Assembly (NCBI GenBank): GCA_019918135.1
Contig: WBZZ01000872.1
Span: forward strand, 37,501-72,348
Length of the DNA: 34,848 nt
Direction: 5' to 3'
Origin: Paulinella micropora
Lineage: Eukaryota; Cercozoa; Imbricatea; Euglyphida; Paulinellidae
Part shown: positions 33,538-34,848 of the stretch, in pieces
Numbering within the stretch: the first letter of the stretch is position 1
Layout of the letters: each line of letters starts with the position of its first letter
The notes under the pieces: model-generated
Told to the model about the DNA's origin: nothing
The model's input: only the letters and a program-made list of their open reading frames with translations
The model's database searches: none
Position numbers and translations under genes: made by a program

Positions 33538-33538
33538 A

Positions 33539-33539
<1 letters not shown>

Positions 33540-33615
<76 letters not shown>
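33540..33615. repeat. (AAT)n microsatellite
   Basis: Tail of the retroelement remnant that lies to its right on the minus strand and probable target site of SINE unit 5. Confidence 0.9.
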
Positions 33616-34111
33616 TATCTACTATATCTGAGGCGTACTGATGCAGCTAATGGCATATCCTCAACGGACATAAGCCTCCAATACCCTTGTTCGAGGTCCT
33701 CCACCCCCCCGTGTCAGTCTCTCGCCTGATGATCGGGGCCACTGATGGAGCTCCTGAGGGCAAGACTGCACTAAGCCGAGGTTATTCCGCAGTCCCAGCA
33801 ACCTCTTGCAAGACGTCACCGAATGTGCAAGTGCATACACCAAGCGCGGTTGCTAGAGCTGCCTCGAAACCCCACCCATAACAATCTGGTGTCTGCTGGG
33901 TCCTGGGCTATCAACCAGCATATGCGGAGTTTAAGATCTTTTACGCGCGCAACGACCCTCCTCCCCAGCATCTACCACCAAAGGGTTATGAGTTGGTGTC
34001 ACAGTTTAACGCCTTGAGGCCATTGGGCTGGAACTCTGTTTAGCAAGTGTGACTAGGTTTTTTCATCTGGATTTCCCTCAAATATGTCACAGTCAACACT
34101 CCAAGGCAGAT
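33616..34111 (-). mobile_element. Possible retroelement 3' region with (ATT)n tail
   Basis: On the minus strand an unidentified GC-balanced sequence ends just before an (ATT)n run, as the LINE and SINEs do. I find no RT motif in its frames, so it would be a 3' UTR or a short non-autonomous element. The left part (33616-33850) is the most likely; beyond that it may be host DNA. Confidence 0.3.
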
Positions 34112-34258
<147 letters not shown>

Positions 34259-34848
34259 ATCAAATTCCAAGCCGTTACAACAGTTTCCTAATTGTGATAT
34301 TATCAATAGACAATTTTATTAATAATAGTATTTAGACATACCGGCCCACCCCAAGGACAATTGCCTATTTTACCTAAATCACTCTATGTGTAACGGTGCA
34401 TTCGAAGCGTTGGGCATTTTAGTGACGTGTCAGTAATATTCAAATCTCTAAGTAAAAGTAAAGTACGAACCCTCTCGTCTAGTGGGTTATGGGCCTTGGC
34501 AGCGCTTAACTCTGAGCACTTCAAGCAAGGAAGGAGGTGACCATCGCCGACTGGAAGGCGACTGTCTACGAAAGGGGTTGGTGTCATTCCTGTAATTGAC
34601 AGACATAAAGGGAAGCTTTGGCAACTCTGTCGTTTTGGAGCGAATCGTCCGATACCTGTTCCCGTTTGGTTGGGTCACCGGCTCCGTGGAAAGACTCCAG
34701 GACAGAAGAAGGTAAGTACCTTTTTTAGGGGGTCATTTTTTAAGAAAAATGCCCGCCTAAAAAAGGTTATTCAGCCCAAATTCGACATCATACGAAATCG
34801 AAAAGACAGCTATAGACGAAAGAGAGAAATCGAAAAGGAATAGAAAAG
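34259..34848. other. Host sequence with a possible exon
   Basis: Mostly unassigned. A plus-strand frame at about 34605-34710 reads GKLWQLCRFGANRP and on to TPGQKK, then meets a donor-like AAG/GTAAGT at 34710. It could be the end of an exon. No family recognised. Confidence 0.25.

Noticed and set aside
34605..34712. Ribosomal protein eL39-like exon (ANRPIP stretch)
   Set aside because: The match is limited to a few residues and the surrounding sequence does not fit.

Overview
Eukaryotic nuclear DNA, most likely from a microbial eukaryote (protist or alga). The evidence is a non-LTR retrotransposon (LINE), several tRNA-derived SINEs, long (ATT)n, (TA)n, (GT)n and (TTG)n microsatellites, and gene fragments with plausible splice sites. 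Genes outside the central element are GC-balanced to GC-rich. I cannot name the species.

Layout. (1) 1-4985: a degenerate LINE with an RRM-like ORF1 and an ORF2 made of EEP endonuclease, reverse transcriptase and a Cys/His tail, ending in (ATT)n. A SINE follows at 4986-5252, and its last ~50 bp resemble the LINE 3' end. (2) 5253-5598: host DNA with a candidate internal exon and a (CT)n(TA)n run. (3) 5599-26094: a 20.5-kb AT-rich element that is one giant inverted repeat. It has two ~10.2-kb arms that are nearly identical along their length, meeting around an 84-bp asymmetric T-rich centre and flanked on both sides by (TA)n. (4) 26095-31090: microsatellites, then duplicated host coding modules: two GT25-like glycosyltransferase copies, two double-cupin copies and a PhyH-like dioxygenase, several broken by single-base indels. 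(5) 31091-34848: microsatellites, a head-to-tail array of SINEs on the minus strand, and 3' ends of other (ATT)n-tailed retroelements.

The palindromic element is the most interesting part. Each arm carries the same set of about ten genes. From the outer end inward they are: a tyrosine recombinase with a full R-K-HxxR-H-Y set and a layout like telomere resolvases (protelomerases); a 90-aa helical protein; an AT-hook protein; a primase-helicase (archaeo-eukaryotic primase plus a herpes origin-binding-protein-like helicase) whose C-terminal domain lies in another frame; a 1.1-kb non-coding block of hairpins and 70-bp iterons that looks like an origin; a small paralogue of the AT-hook protein; a small beta-rich protein; a Cys-rich coiled-coil protein; and two zinc-ribbon proteins next to the centre. 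I see no capsid, ATPase, protease or B-family polymerase gene, so it looks plasmid- or transposon-like.

A recombinase of the hairpin-making type, a replication initiator, an origin-like block and a head-to-head duplicated genome fit together. A linear replicon with hairpin ends, copied around its hairpin, gives exactly such an inverted dimer. Here it would be an integrated inverted dimer whose arms have since begun to diverge: the left arm has a frameshifted zinc-ribbon gene and a changed helicase motif. This reading is inference. The palindrome, gene content and arm differences are read directly from the sequence.
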